A stretch of DNA of 64,000 nucleotides from Bedellia somnulentella (Eukaryota; Arthropoda; Insecta; Lepidoptera; Bedelliidae): positions 10,850,001 to 10,914,000 of the forward strand of contig OY755187.1 of assembly GCA_963576735.1 (NCBI GenBank), in the 5' to 3' direction. Position 1 is the first letter of the stretch, and every line of letters starts with the position of its first letter. The position numbers and the translations under genes were made by a program. This document shows, in pieces, positions 31,611-41,847 of the stretch. A model generated the notes under the pieces. The model did not search any database. It had not been told where the DNA came from and was given only the letters and a program-made list of their open reading frames with translations.

Positions 31611-31835
31611 GAGGTAGGCATAGAATATCGATCAACACTTTGTACGATTCTGGCAAACTGTTTTCATCCATCAATTATTTAATACAGGCTTTTTTATTCC
31701 TCATACTTTGGATGTGTGCCTTTTTGAGCACACTCTCCACTTGGATCAAGCTTATCCGCTATTGTCGTCCCCTTCTTACATTACTTTTTACATTGGCTCT
31801 AAGGATCTCTTTTACCAATTTCTCATTCCTGAAAT
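31611..31835 (-). mobile_element. RTE LINE 3' fragment, diverged
   Basis: The minus strand follows the last ~230 bp of the 10241 coding region: gaggtaggcatagaatatcg, actttgtacgattctggcaa, tttttgagcacactctccac, ggatcaagcttatccgc. It lacks the 3' tail and contains small deletions. Confidence 0.85.
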
Positions 31836-32046
31836 ACCAACATGCGACTAGGACGATTTAATAGGCCAAGTATGAGATGCCTAGAGTTCATAATTATGAC
31901 GGTGACAGAAAAATATAGAAACGTTTACCTTTTTCACAAAACAAACTGCTCGAGGATATCAGATAAGAGTCTAATAAACAAAAATGTTACATAACCACTT
32001 GTTAAACTCTATTGTTACTTAGTTTTACATATTACACATTCTATAT

Positions 32047-32275
32047 GCGCGAGTGTTAAGCTGGCGTACCATGAAGCTGTATCGAGCTGGTTACTATTTT
32101 AAAAAAACTCTGCCTAAATAGTGAAAACGTACACAGTGAAACTGGTGTTTATTTCCTAAACTAAATAGGCACTATTTTTTTTAGTTTTACACTAATTAGG
32201 CACTATTTAGGCAGAGTTTTTTGACATAGTAACCAGCTCGATACAGCTTCATGGTACGCCAGCTTAACGCACGCG
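32047..32275. mobile_element. Fold-back MITE with ~80-bp arms
   Basis: ttaagctggcgtaccatgaa then gctgtatcgagctggttact and aaactctgcctaaatagtg (left) are mirrored on the right. TTAA occurs at 32056-32059 and 32264-32267, but pairing continues about 8-10 bp beyond (gcgcgagtg / cgcacgcgc). It may be a piggyBac-type MITE bounded by TTAA or a larger fold-back. Confidence 0.85.
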
Positions 32276-32814
32276 CTTTCAGACAAATGAAATAAGCTCT
32301 TTAGAGACTCATCTGATCACAGTCCAACCGCGCAAATGGTTTTGTGAAACACTATATTTGGATGTAAGATCCAAACTGAACGTTGCGCCTTTTGAGACAC
32401 CGATGGTCATTATACTGCTTATTCATATTATATACATCTTTTCAAACTACGACAGCCTCGTTATTAGACTGTTTGAAAGCATTTTCTATACTAACGCTTC
32501 TCTTAATAACCGCCTCACATTTTCCCACCTCTCATAATTTTCCAGGTTTATAAATTCTTTCACTTGTTCTGATTTTACACCATCTATTATCCAATAATAT
32601 TTTATACTATTATACTATTCTCCTTTGAAAAAATACATAGTTTTGGTTGCATCTTATCGAAATCAGCCTTATTAATAATAATTTAATATGATTTAATTTT
32701 AGCCTTAGTAATCAAACAAATTTAATAAAACCTCACTATCATTGAAAACCGTTTTCAGTTCAAGTTCCAAACATCCAAATCAAAGACGCACAGGGTTTAT
32801 CTAAACATTTGTAA
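32276..32814. other. Intronic stretch, nothing recognised
   Basis: No supportable feature. Confidence 0.4.
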
Positions 32815-32975
32815 GACTACGTTCGAGTAATCTTAGATGTGTGAGTAGACGGCGTTGCGTTGGTGTGTGTGAGCGCGTGGCTCGCTCAACAGGTGGAGGT
32901 CGCGGGCGGTTATCGATTCGGCCGCTTTGTAAGGGTTTTGTACTAACCGCTGCCTTATTACAATTTCGCGAGAGA
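32815..32975. promoter_or_regulatory. CpG-rich island in the large intron
   Basis: ggcgttgcgttggtgtgtgt, gagcgcgtggctcgctcaac, aggtggaggtcgcgggcggt and tatcgattcggccgctttgt form the densest CpG cluster of the AT-rich intron, with E-box (caggtg) and tatcgat motifs. No repeat partner is seen in the window. It could be an enhancer or an internal promoter; this is inference from composition. Confidence 0.4.
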
Positions 32976-34000
32976 AAATATTGTATTAAATGTAGATGAA
33001 GGGGTATGCTAAGGTGTTTTTAGCGTTTATCCTAGTTAGAGGTGAAGAATTGTACGTTTTGGGTTCTTTTAGATAAACCTTTGAGTTAAAATTTATATGA
33101 ACTATCTTTTCCCCTTTGGATTCTCTTAAAAATATAAACAGACTGTAGACAAAGAAAATTTAATGCCTATGTTTTCTATTTGAATTTAAACAACCAAACG
33201 GATATTTATAAAATGTCCAAGTGCTTTTTTCTTTAAACTTTTAATATTCATTAACCATTTAGAGCCTCAACTGTTTATTAAAACTATTATAACTACTTAC
33301 TATTACTGCTACTTAGTATACATGAAGGCAGATTATGTGTGTTAAAATTAAAATTCTATAGAAATCCTGTGACGCTCAAACCGAACTCTGAAGATTATTG
33401 CTCTATAAGAATATAGATAATGTCCAATGTAAGTATTTTTTAAAAGAAAATATTCATTTTGTAAGTTGCGTAAATAATAAATAACTTAAAATATCAGAAA
33501 ATTACTTTAATAAGCAGAGCTTTTAAACTACTTGACGACCTCTTTATATCTGTGAAACCCTACGCACCGAATACCCTACCCTGAAACTTAGAAAATAAAG
33601 GTACTCCCATAAAATATAAGCTTTTATGGTGCTTCTCGAAGTTTAACAAACCCCTTTGTTTCCTGTCAAAGGTATTAAAATGTTTGGATAAAAAGACGTA
33701 CTTGACGAGATTTCCTGCTTTCAACCCAGTTACAAAATTGGATTTTTATCAACAGGCCAAGCAGAATTGGATTGATCCTTTTTTAATTAAAATCTAAGAA
33801 CTCTTTTTGACAGAATTGAAACTTTTATAGGGTATTTTGGGCCGGAAATCCAATCAGCGCAGTTTTATCTTTGTTTTTACTACCTTTTTTTGTATTTGCA
33901 GCCGACTGGCAAAACCGAAATCAAAATTTCATCACATCTGTCTGTCTGTCCGTATTTTTGAGCAAAAATAATCCTGCTATTTAGGTAAAATTAATAAATT
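32976..34000. other. Intronic stretch, mostly unrecognised
   Basis: Plain AT-rich sequence. Around 33930 a ctgtctgtctgtccgt run resembles the microsatellite of common insect repeats. Confidence 0.35.
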
Positions 34001-34065
34001 GGGCTTGGTAGAGACTATCGATCACCACTTTGTTCGATCCTGGCAAACCTCTCTAGCTTCTTTCA
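34001..34065 (-). repeat. RTE LINE 3' fragment
   Basis: cttggtagagactatcgatc, accactttgttcgatcctgg and caaacctctctagcttc match the end of the RTE coding region in reverse. Confidence 0.75.
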
Positions 34066-34242
34066 CATTTTTATGACTTAACGTTTAGAGGTTAACTTAT
34101 GATAACTATATTTAAGGCTTAGAGCGAAGCTAATATTTCTTTGGTAATATTTTTTTGGTTTTTGATTCAAAGCCTTTCATCCAACACCACGGTTATTGTG
34201 AATAAGGTTGTGTGCCTGATATTAATTAAGGTCTAAAATCAT

Positions 34243-34345
34243 AAACTGCTGTGGCCGAGTGGACAGGTAACTAGCTTCTCGGTCCAGAGGTTACGGGTTC
34301 AATCCGCGCTGAGAGCAACATTTATGTGATGAGCATTGAGCGTTC
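34243..34345 (+). repeat. SINE-L copy, head region
   Basis: tgctgtggccgagtggacag (box A-like), cggtccagaggttacgggtt caatcc (box B-like), then gagagcaacatttatgtgat gagca. The partner copy is at 240-356 in reverse. Confidence 0.65.
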
Positions 34346-34633
34346 ATTTTTGTATTTGCTTCTGCATTGTGTAAGGGAACAAAGATTTCTTCCTTTCTTT
34401 TAAAACTGGTTTCCTTAAAACAAGGTGATACAAGCAGTATCTATTAATTATGTTTGTCACCAAACTCCTCCGAAATGGCAGAAGCAATTTTAATTAAAAT
34501 TTGCATACACATTTGGTAGGTCTGAGAATAAGTTTATAACTATTTTTTATACACCTAAGTGATATGGGGTTTACACCGATAACATTTCATTTTATTATAT
34601 CGACTAGAAATACGCTAAATATAATTTATATGA

Positions 34634-34683
34634 ACAAAGTAGGTGAAACGTTAAAACAACGTTTGATGGTTCACCTACTTTGT
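34634..34683. repeat. Hairpin next to a splice donor
   Basis: acaaagtaggtgaa (34634-34647) pairs perfectly with ttcacctactttgt (34670-34683), with an inner aacgtt/aacgtt. On the pre-mRNA it lies 12 nt beyond the donor GTGAGT (34701-34696) of the glutaredoxin-like exon. Confidence 0.9.
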
Positions 34684-34701
34684 AATATGTCATACACTCA
34701 C

Positions 34702-34935
34702 CCCGACATGTTGTCCATCAATGAATAACTGAGGCACCATAATCTGGTCGCTCTTCATTCGATCTCTGATTTCGTCTTGATACTCCAGACTCATGAAAAC
34801 ATCCCTTTCTTCATACTTCACGAGCAGATTACGAAGTATCTTTTTGACCAACACACATCTCTGGTAAGTGCTTCGAACAATTCCCATAGTCGTAGTATAG
34901 ATTACGACTTTGCCCGCATCTTTTTCTTTGTAGCT
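34702..34935 (-). CDS. GRXCR1: GRXCR1-like gene, glutaredoxin-like exon
   Basis: The acceptor ttttgtccacag precedes AGC at 34935 and the donor GTGAGT follows GGG at 34702; the 234 nt are exactly 78 codons, phase 0 on both sides. The translation opens SYKEKDAGKVVIYTTTMGIV and continues with RSTYQRC, LVKYEERDVFMS and QIMVPQLFIDGQHVG. The fold order beta-helix-beta-helix and the cis-Pro motif VPQLFI identify a glutaredoxin-like domain. The classic CPYC active site is absent; only one Cys remains (TYQRC), as in GRXCR proteins, so redox activity is doubtful. It is followed after a 15.6-kb intron by the linker exon at 18988. Upstream exons were not found in the window. Confidence 0.96.
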
Positions 34936-35791
34936 CTGTGGACAAAATAATAATAATTAAAACTTTGTAATTACTTATTTAAAATCTTACTAAAATGCAA
35001 TATAAAGTATATTGGATGGAGTAATTTTTTATATTGGAATATTGAAGCGACAGATACTATTTATTTTACCATCTATTTCAAATGTGATATGAAGAACTCA
35101 TTTTTTTGTATTGATAAGGAGAATGATGGTTCCTTACCATAAAAGAAGCAAGTGTTAAGGTAATTAAAACTTTTAAGAATCATTTCCATCTTTTTATTTT
35201 GTAATTTTTTATATCAATTTTTACTAACCAAAATATTAACAGTTACCCGTTGTTTAAGCTAGTTTACCAATTTGGAAGTCCTTATTCTATAAATAAGAGT
35301 CATCATGTGAAATAAGAAAGGCTACCTTTTCTTTTTATAAGTACACGTTTTTGTACCTACTTATCTTTACTATTTTTACTTATCTTTATCTTCATTTTGT
35401 TATACTTTAGCAAGAGCAACAATTGACTACTACTGCCATCTAGCGTCACATTACGGTATTTCTGTATTACTGCAACACTGTAACAAGACAGTTGTTTCCT
35501 ATCTCTAGCAACATCCAAAGCAATAGAGATGTCACTTACTTATATTTCTTTTTTGTGAAGACAAAACCATTTTTTCGTCATTACAAAACAATAATGTACA
35601 GGGAAAATTTGAGGAACCAAATACTTAGTGAAAATCATTAAAAAAAAGCTAAAGTTCTGTCAAATCACCCCATTTTTACATAGGTGGACAGATCTCGCAA
35701 ACAGCGCTGCTTTTTTATTTTCCCTATATTGGATAATAAAAACAAAATTACATACGGTCCCAAGTATTTTGTAGCAGTAATCCCTTATTTA
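34936..35791. other. Intron upstream of the glutaredoxin-like exon
   Basis: No repeat family recognised, apart from a ctgccatctagcgtc motif at 35432-35446. No further GRXCR1-like exon seen. Confidence 0.4.
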
Positions 35792-36161
35792 ACGACGTGA
35801 TAGCTCAATGGGTAGAACACCGGTTATCGTGTAAACGACTAGTGTTCAAATCCCGGGTCGGGCCTACACCAATTTGTCTTTTCTAAAGACATAAGTTTGG
35901 TTAATTTATCACGGTTGTTAACGGTGAGGGAAAACAAGGTGAGGAAACCCACATGGCTGAGTTGTACTTAGTCATGTGACAGTGTATTCGTAGAAAACGG
36001 CGATAGGCCTGCCCCCTATCACGTGAGTACACTGTCCATGCAAAACGTGGGTACTCTGAACACCAGGTGACAAAGTCACGTGATGTTCAGAAGTATTAGT
36101 ACCCCTGCCAACCCCTTCGGGGATATTCGGCGTGAACGTTTATGTTATGTTATGATATTTT
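35792..36161 (+). mobile_element. SINE-T copy, full length
   Basis: tRNA-like head gacgtgatagctcaatgggt (box A) and gtgttcaaatcccgggtcgg (box B), body ctacaccaatttgtcttttc to gtgaggaaacccacatggct, 3' cassette gccaaccccttcggggatat then tcggcgtgaacg and ATGTT repeats. An imperfect 14-bp duplication (taatcccttattta / taatcctttattta) flanks it. Nearly identical to the copy at 40459. Confidence 0.93.
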
Positions 36162-36763
36162 TAATCCTTTATTTATTGTATCATATCTTTCTTATTTTAA
36201 CCCTTCCGTAAATGCAATTACTGGTGGTTTGATGATTTTAATCGGTAAATGAGGTCAGTAGTTTTTTACTACTACTGAAAGTTTTTTATGATTTCTTAGC
36301 AAGTTTAACATTCGATCAATATGAGTATAAGAAAATAGCACTTTAAGACGAGCTAGACGTTAAATACTAAATAATATATACCATATTTCGTATACGTAAC
36401 TTCTCAAAACTATGTCATAGCTCACACTTATTGATAGAAACGTTTGAATAGCCTCCGCTTATTAGTGTCACAATCACAACATTCACACGATTGTGATTGT
36501 GTGCAGAAAGATACCGTAAAACTTATTGCGTAATATATTTATTTGTTATAGTAATCGGTGGAATTGTCTGTTATATTGACAACTTCGGAGCTCAACTTAG
36601 GATTATGGAGACATTGATTTTTATATCAGTTCGATTGTGTACTTTGGATTGATTATATTTTCTTTGAAAAGCCCTATTTTTTATCCTGAACTGGTACAAT
36701 TTGGGTAAATACGATGTGATAGGATGCCTGCCTATATATGTATAATGACTTTTATTATATATG
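36162..36763. other. Stretch without recognised repeats
   Basis: Includes an 11-bp inverted pair cacaatcacaa / ttgtgattgtg (36469-36501). Nothing else. Confidence 0.4.
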
Positions 36764-36860
36764 AAGCTGTGTAGTTTAGATGAGCACTCAGCCATTTCAC
36801 CTTAGGGTTTCGTGGCTTTTAAAGTGATTTTTGGACAATTTGGCTCACATATACTTGTAG
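36764..36860 (+). repeat. SINE-A 5' fragment
   Basis: gctgtgtagtttagatgagc, cagccatttcaccttagggt and cttttaaagtgatttttgga; the 3' half is absent. Confidence 0.6.
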
Positions 36861-37097
36861 TGAACCACCTCAGCACTGCACAGGTTTTCAAATATCTAAG
36901 TTTTCTTCAGTAACTGTTCACCCTACATGAAATTTGGGTAAAATACATCCTATGTTTTTTTACAGGTTTAAGGTCTTTATTAAGGACAGAGCTTTTGAAT
37001 CGATTGAATGAATTGAGCCTGTTCATTACAGAAATTCACAACATACAAACAAATAATATTGTCTAGTGTTTGCACGAGTAATCATGATTTAGTGAAT

Positions 37098-37238
37098 CTA
37101 TTATACGGATACAATCGCATTTTAATTTAATTTCTTTCTAACGTTTACCTGCCTGTGACCATGGACACTGGAAAGGGTCCGAAACGTTATGACTAAATTA
37201 AATTAAAAATGTGATAGTATCCGTTCAATAGTTTTATT
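37098..37238. repeat. Fold-back element with ~36-bp arms
   Basis: ctattatacggatacaatcg at the left pairs with cgttcaatag-side sequence at the right. The core tgaccatggacactggaaag then ggtccgaaacgt matches the core of the element at 28256. It sits 5 bp from the CTAG end of the neighbouring Helitron. Confidence 0.75.
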
Positions 37239-37243
37239 AAAGA

Positions 37244-38061
37244 CTAGTGGATCGTCCCAGCTTCGCACGGGTAGCGTTGTTTTTTTAAATATCTGAGGTT
37301 TCTTTCTTCAGTCCCTGCTTAATCATTGTGAAATTCAGCGCAATATTTTCAATTTATTTAATTTATAGCACTCCCTAAACAGTGTAGTTTGGTGATTTTG
37401 AATGCGCTTTAATGAACGGTTCAGTATTTCCATTAAATAGCAAATTTTGGAATAAAACGCTATGAAGTATTTATAACAATCTGAAAAATAAATCATTACG
37501 TGATGTAGTATGCAACTACTGGCGCCACCTAGTATGTTATATATAAATTAGTAAAGATTAGGTTTTGGTCACGGGCGCGCTGGCTTATTTTATGTATAAT
37601 TTCGGTGTTTGTCTACCGATTTCTATGATTCTTTTTTTATTGAATAGGTAATAATGTTACCTTTTTTAAATTAGGGATGAGTGAGAGGTTTACAAACGTA
37701 AGAGTAAACAAATGTAATCAGAATGTTCTGAACTGCTAAGCTATCAGGAATTACACGTGTTATTGTGAGTCAACCGTAATAGATAGACATAAACTGTTGA
37801 GGATTTTTTTTTAGATAATTTAATGCTTAATTTTTCCGTCATACATGATTTCTATGTAAGTTTAACCATTAAGGCTGCACGCGCGACGGAAGCTTAAAAA
37901 ATGAAGTAACTTCTCCCATTTTCCCAAAATTTCCCCAAATTCCCCTTTACTACTCTGCTGAAAAGTATACAAAAACCTGCGCAGGAGTATGAAGAATAAT
38001 TGTACCAAATTTCGTTAGAATCCGTCGGGTAGTTTTTGTTTCCATAAGGAACATACAAACC

Positions 38062-38099
<38 letters not shown>

Positions 38100-38221
38100 A
38101 ATTTTACTGATTGCATTTTTGGCATCAGTATCGATCCCCAATCATTACCTGATAGTTATTTTGAAAATATATTTCATGTACAGAATTGACCTCTCTACAG
38201 ATTTATTATAAGTATAGAAGA
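37244..38221 (-). mobile_element. Non-autonomous Helitron, family B, copy 3
   Basis: 978 bp; 3' end CTAG at 37244-37247 preceded (on minus, followed) by T; 5' start TCTTCTATACTT at 38221. The base before the 5' TC is T rather than A. It has the longest (GACA)n of the three copies. Confidence 0.88.
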
Positions 38222-39009
38222 AAACAAATCTTTCCTTTTTGCTATAAATATTTTATGTAGACTAGTAAGCATTCCTATAATCAGGATTCAATCAGCGTGC
38301 TATACTGCTACAATATCATAACCTATTTGCGAACTCTTGATTCTCACACTACATTAGCAGATGCAACAAATATTACATCATTTCACCATTATGACTATTT
38401 CTTATTTCAATGGAATAAGGCTGTTATTAGCTTGGCCTTAGACCCTTGCGGTCATATTGCAATGAACTGCAATTTCCCGGGTCACGGAGCCATCTTTTAC
38501 TTTCTAATTTTAGAGAAATATTTCTGCAAGCTAAGCCTAGGGGCTTCAAAACAGAACTACCCTTTCTTCTCACTATCTTATTTTACTGTATAACTATATG
38601 TATTTGGCTATTATCTTAAAATAATATGAATATAGCAGTCCAAAAACCCACACACTAAACAATTCTTTTCAGTAATTTTCCGAAGCTGGTAAGGATAAAG
38701 ATGGCAGAATAAATCGTTTATGTTGTAACTATAACACCCAACAGGATCGATTGTAATTTTAACAAAATTTCCAGCTCTTTTAGTCGATTTAGACAATACA
38801 ATTATACACGATAATGCTAACCTTATAACCCAACATTACAAAGACACTGTAAACAAGCTATTAATGTCGGATAAAGCTATAACTGCTCTGTTATATTTTC
38901 AGCTTAATTATATTTTTATCGACTTGGATCTTTGTAAAGGCAAAAATTGATGTCTGTACAAACTAAAATTTCTCATTTTGGGTTTGTGATTAATGGATTA
39001 ATTATTGCG
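38222..39009. other. Stretch without firm features
   Basis: A 98-codon open frame at 38297 (plus) shows no domain and no splice or codon-use support; I do not call it. Confidence 0.4.
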
Positions 39010-39092
39010 TCAACAAGGCAGGTGCCCGAATTATGAAGAATAAAAGACTACCCCAATGGAAATTAACGGCGTGAGTATATAAGTATATATGC
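39010..39092 (+). repeat. RTE LINE 3' fragment with internal deletion
   Basis: gcaggtgcccgaattatgaa gaataaaaga is joined directly to ctaccccaatggaaattaac ggcgtgagtat. About 90 bp present in the 10241 copy are missing between them. Confidence 0.85.
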
Positions 39093-39469
39093 GTTAATTA
39101 CCTATATATCTCTATATCGTACACTGATACAGAAGATTGTTTTTTTTTTTATAATATGTAACAAACACTTCTTGAAACAATTGGTTGACTCATTGTTCTC
39201 GTAATGTCTGACATTCCTAATATTTTACCATGTTTTCCGCCGAATTTTCAAGATGTTCCGGCGTTTTAAATGCTACGCATTTAAGTTGCAAATGGCTCCA
39301 ATTATTCATGTCACCTGAAGGTCAGAGTCTTTGCAGGTTTTCCTCAATTATGGAAGAGATGATATTACTTATTTAATACGAGAGATGACATCATTACAAG
39401 GCATTGTTCTATGAACTGTGCTGTTAGAATTACATCTATTTTTAACCCAAGAGTACTTTTTAAGTACTA

Positions 39470-39655
39470 TGTGTGTAGTGATTTTTGGGTGATGCGGTTG
39501 GAGTGGACAGCCATCATTAATAACATTTAGTATAAAATTTTTTCCTCACTTAGTTTCCAAAAGTGGCTTAATAATCTGATTCTGTAGCTCTGGCTTTCCC
39601 TTTTAGGGATATATAAGTGATATATAAGCTGTGAGTATATGTATGTATGTATGTA
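39470..39655 (+). repeat. SINE-A 3' portion
   Basis: tgatttttgggtgatgcggt, tttccaaaagtggctt, ctttcccttttagggatata and gctgtgagtatatgtatgta; 5' truncated, with a small duplication (aagtgatatata) before the tail. Confidence 0.8.
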
Positions 39656-40445
39656 AGATAAAGACTTTTAAGAGTCCTGATTTTCGTTATGTTATATGGT
39701 TAAATAACATCAAGACTGTATTCCTGAAAGGATAGTTAGATATCAAAGTGAATTAATAGGTATCCAACGTTTAGCAAAGAAGATGCTTATATGGACAGGT
39801 GAAATAAAATTTAATCATTAATTTATCGCCTCTTTATATTTCTCTAAATGTAAAATATCCGACTATTATATCTTTGTATCAATCAAGCTTATTAAGTTGC
39901 ATAAAGCAATTTAGTAATTAATTTTAAATAAACTGGCATTCGGGGACCCAGTTATATTAAACTACAGGAATTCGTTTGTATAGAAACCTTCAATTTTATT
40001 AGCGAACAAGGTAAACATAATAATCCTTTTATCGATTTAATATTCAACAAAGAAAAATAGCAGGAAAACCAATTTTATACCTCAAATACTGAACTCAGGC
40101 ATCCGCCAGCAACTTTCGAAACATGTACGTAAAGTATTTATCAATATGAATATTAAATGTCAACCTGCTAAGCTCAATGATATAACATAAATACAATATT
40201 CTTCTTATAAAGAGATTGGCTTTTTCGTACATACTCGTACAGGAATAATTATAATTTTGTCCAATTACGTGTCATTAGAGTAATTGGCAGTGATTATAAA
40301 TAATTAAACAAACTGGTTATAATATCGATCAATATTAATATCGAGAATGGAAGTTTATATTATTAAATAAACATATATTGGCAATAGAATAGATTTATTG
40401 CATATTTTTTTGTTGATTCTTGCGGACTGACTGTTAAGGTGTTAC
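39656..40445. other. Stretch without recognised features
   Basis: AT-rich; no supportable signal. Confidence 0.4.
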
Positions 40446-40458
40446 AGATTATATTTTA

Positions 40459-40824
40459 GCCGTGATAGCCCAGTGGGTAGAACACTCGGTTATCGTGCAA
40501 ACGACTAGTGTTCAAATCCTGGGTCGGGCCTACACCAATTTGTCTTTTCTAAAGACATATGTGTGGTTAATTTATCATGGTTGTTAACGGTGAGGGAAAA
40601 CATCGTGAGGAAACCCACATGGCTGAGTTGTACTTAGTCATGTGACAGTGTTTTCGTACAAAACGGCGATAGGCCTGCCCCCTATCACGTGAGTACACTG
40701 TCCATGCAAAACGTGGGTACTCTGAACACCAGGTGACAAAGTCACGTGATGTTCAGAAGTATTAGTACCTCTGCCAACCCCTTCGGGGATATTCGGCGTG
40801 AACGTTTATGTTATGTTATTATGT
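40459..40824 (+). mobile_element. SINE-T reference copy, full length
   Basis: 366 bp with the exact 13-bp duplication agattatatttta on both sides (40446-40458 and 40825-40837). tRNA-like head ccgtgatagcccagtgggta with box B gttcaaatcctgggtc, body as at 35792, 3' cassette ccccttcggggatattcggc and ATGTT repeats. The two Pol III boxes suggest how it is transcribed; the 3' cassette suggests how it is copied. Confidence 0.95.
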
Positions 40825-41079
40825 AGATTATATTTTAAAATAAATTGATGAAATAATATATCAAAAGTAAAGAAAAATCACGTTAAAATTGAAGATCTTT
40901 AAACTCGCTTTTAGTTATTTCATTTTCTTGAAACTCACAAACCAATAAGTAATAAGGATAAAACCGACGTAACTACATTTTCGTGATCATGATTCAAATT
41001 ATTTTAGTTACATTTTTTAAGTATTTTTGAGTTATTTTTGAGTATGTTGGACATACAAATATCCTAGCAGGACGCAGAC

Positions 41080-41460
41080 ACATGCATGACACATACCAAT
41101 TATTTAAGGAAACAGCACACGAATCATGCTAGCCCCAAAGATAGTTCAATAAAACTCGATGTTAAATTTAAAGTGTATAATAAACATAAAAACAACGTCC
41201 AAGACTAAAAAACAATAATTCTTATTTTTGTCATAACCCTAACGCCCGATTTCTGAATTGAGTATTCAAGCTGAGAACGACTTAAGTATCGTTTTGTCTC
41301 ATTCAGTTGTTAAGATTTTAATGCGACAGAACGATACTTAAGTTGTTCTCAGCTGGAATACTCAATTCAGAAATCGGGCGTAAGACAATCTTGCCTTGAT
41401 ACCCGAAATCGAACCCGAGACCTCTTCATCCTAAAGTTAGCCGCCGCTAAAGCACGAATG
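41080..41460 (-). repeat. SINE-L-like copy split by a MITE
   Basis: On the minus strand, a head-like gaggtctcgggttcgatttc (41440 side) and the cttgtcttag-type segment lie on opposite sides of the MITE at 41243. A body with catgctagccccaaagatag follows. Confidence 0.55.
41243..41380. mobile_element. Palindromic MITE with TAA target duplication
   Basis: cgcccgatttctgaattgag then tattcaagctgagaacgact is mirrored exactly at the right end. TAA occurs at 41240-41242 and 41381-41383. A TWA duplication with long inverted ends fits PIF/Harbinger-type MITEs; 138 bp. Confidence 0.88.
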
Positions 41461-41549
41461 ATTTTAATTATTATAGAATAATCCATTAAATCACAAACAA
41501 GGAGTAATAATAATAGCATGTGTGTCGGGATGATGAATTAATAATAATG

Positions 41550-41608
41550 AAGCTCTGGATACCCCTTTTTAGGATTTATAGCCGTGAATATATGTATGAA
41601 TGTACGAG
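41550..41608 (+). repeat. SINE-A 3' end fragment
   Basis: agctctggatacccctttttaggatttatagccgtgaatat-type end (41550 onward), with a short tail. The rest is missing. Confidence 0.7.
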
Positions 41609-41847
41609 GATGAATATAAATAAACGCTATTCAATACGATGAATATAAAACTAAAATAAGAAAGGGCATATGATGCAGCTGTGCGACTTGTTTTAAGCAA
41701 CACCTAGGAGAAGAAGGTTCTGAATACGATATAATACTAAAGTAAGTCTGTAAGTGTATCACAAATTATGGTCATGCATTTCGTAAAGTCCCTTGTTTTC
41801 GTTGAGAGAAACATCGTTGGCTAACTCAGAGTCCAGATGTATGTATG

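Noticed and set aside
32056..32267. Definite piggyBac MITE with TTAA duplication
   Set aside because: Pairing continues beyond the TTAA on both sides, so TTAA may be internal to the arms; reported only as a fold-back MITE.
34243..34320. tRNA-Ser/Leu-like gene
   Set aside because: The same segment with its downstream body recurs at 240-356, and the acceptor arms do not pair; SINE-L head.
35793..35870. tRNA gene on the plus strand
   Set aside because: The acceptor stem does not close, and the head is joined to a body repeated about a dozen times; it is the SINE-T head.
38297..38593. 98-codon plus-strand open frame
   Set aside because: No domain, no splice signals linking it to other exons, low-complexity codon content; most likely chance.
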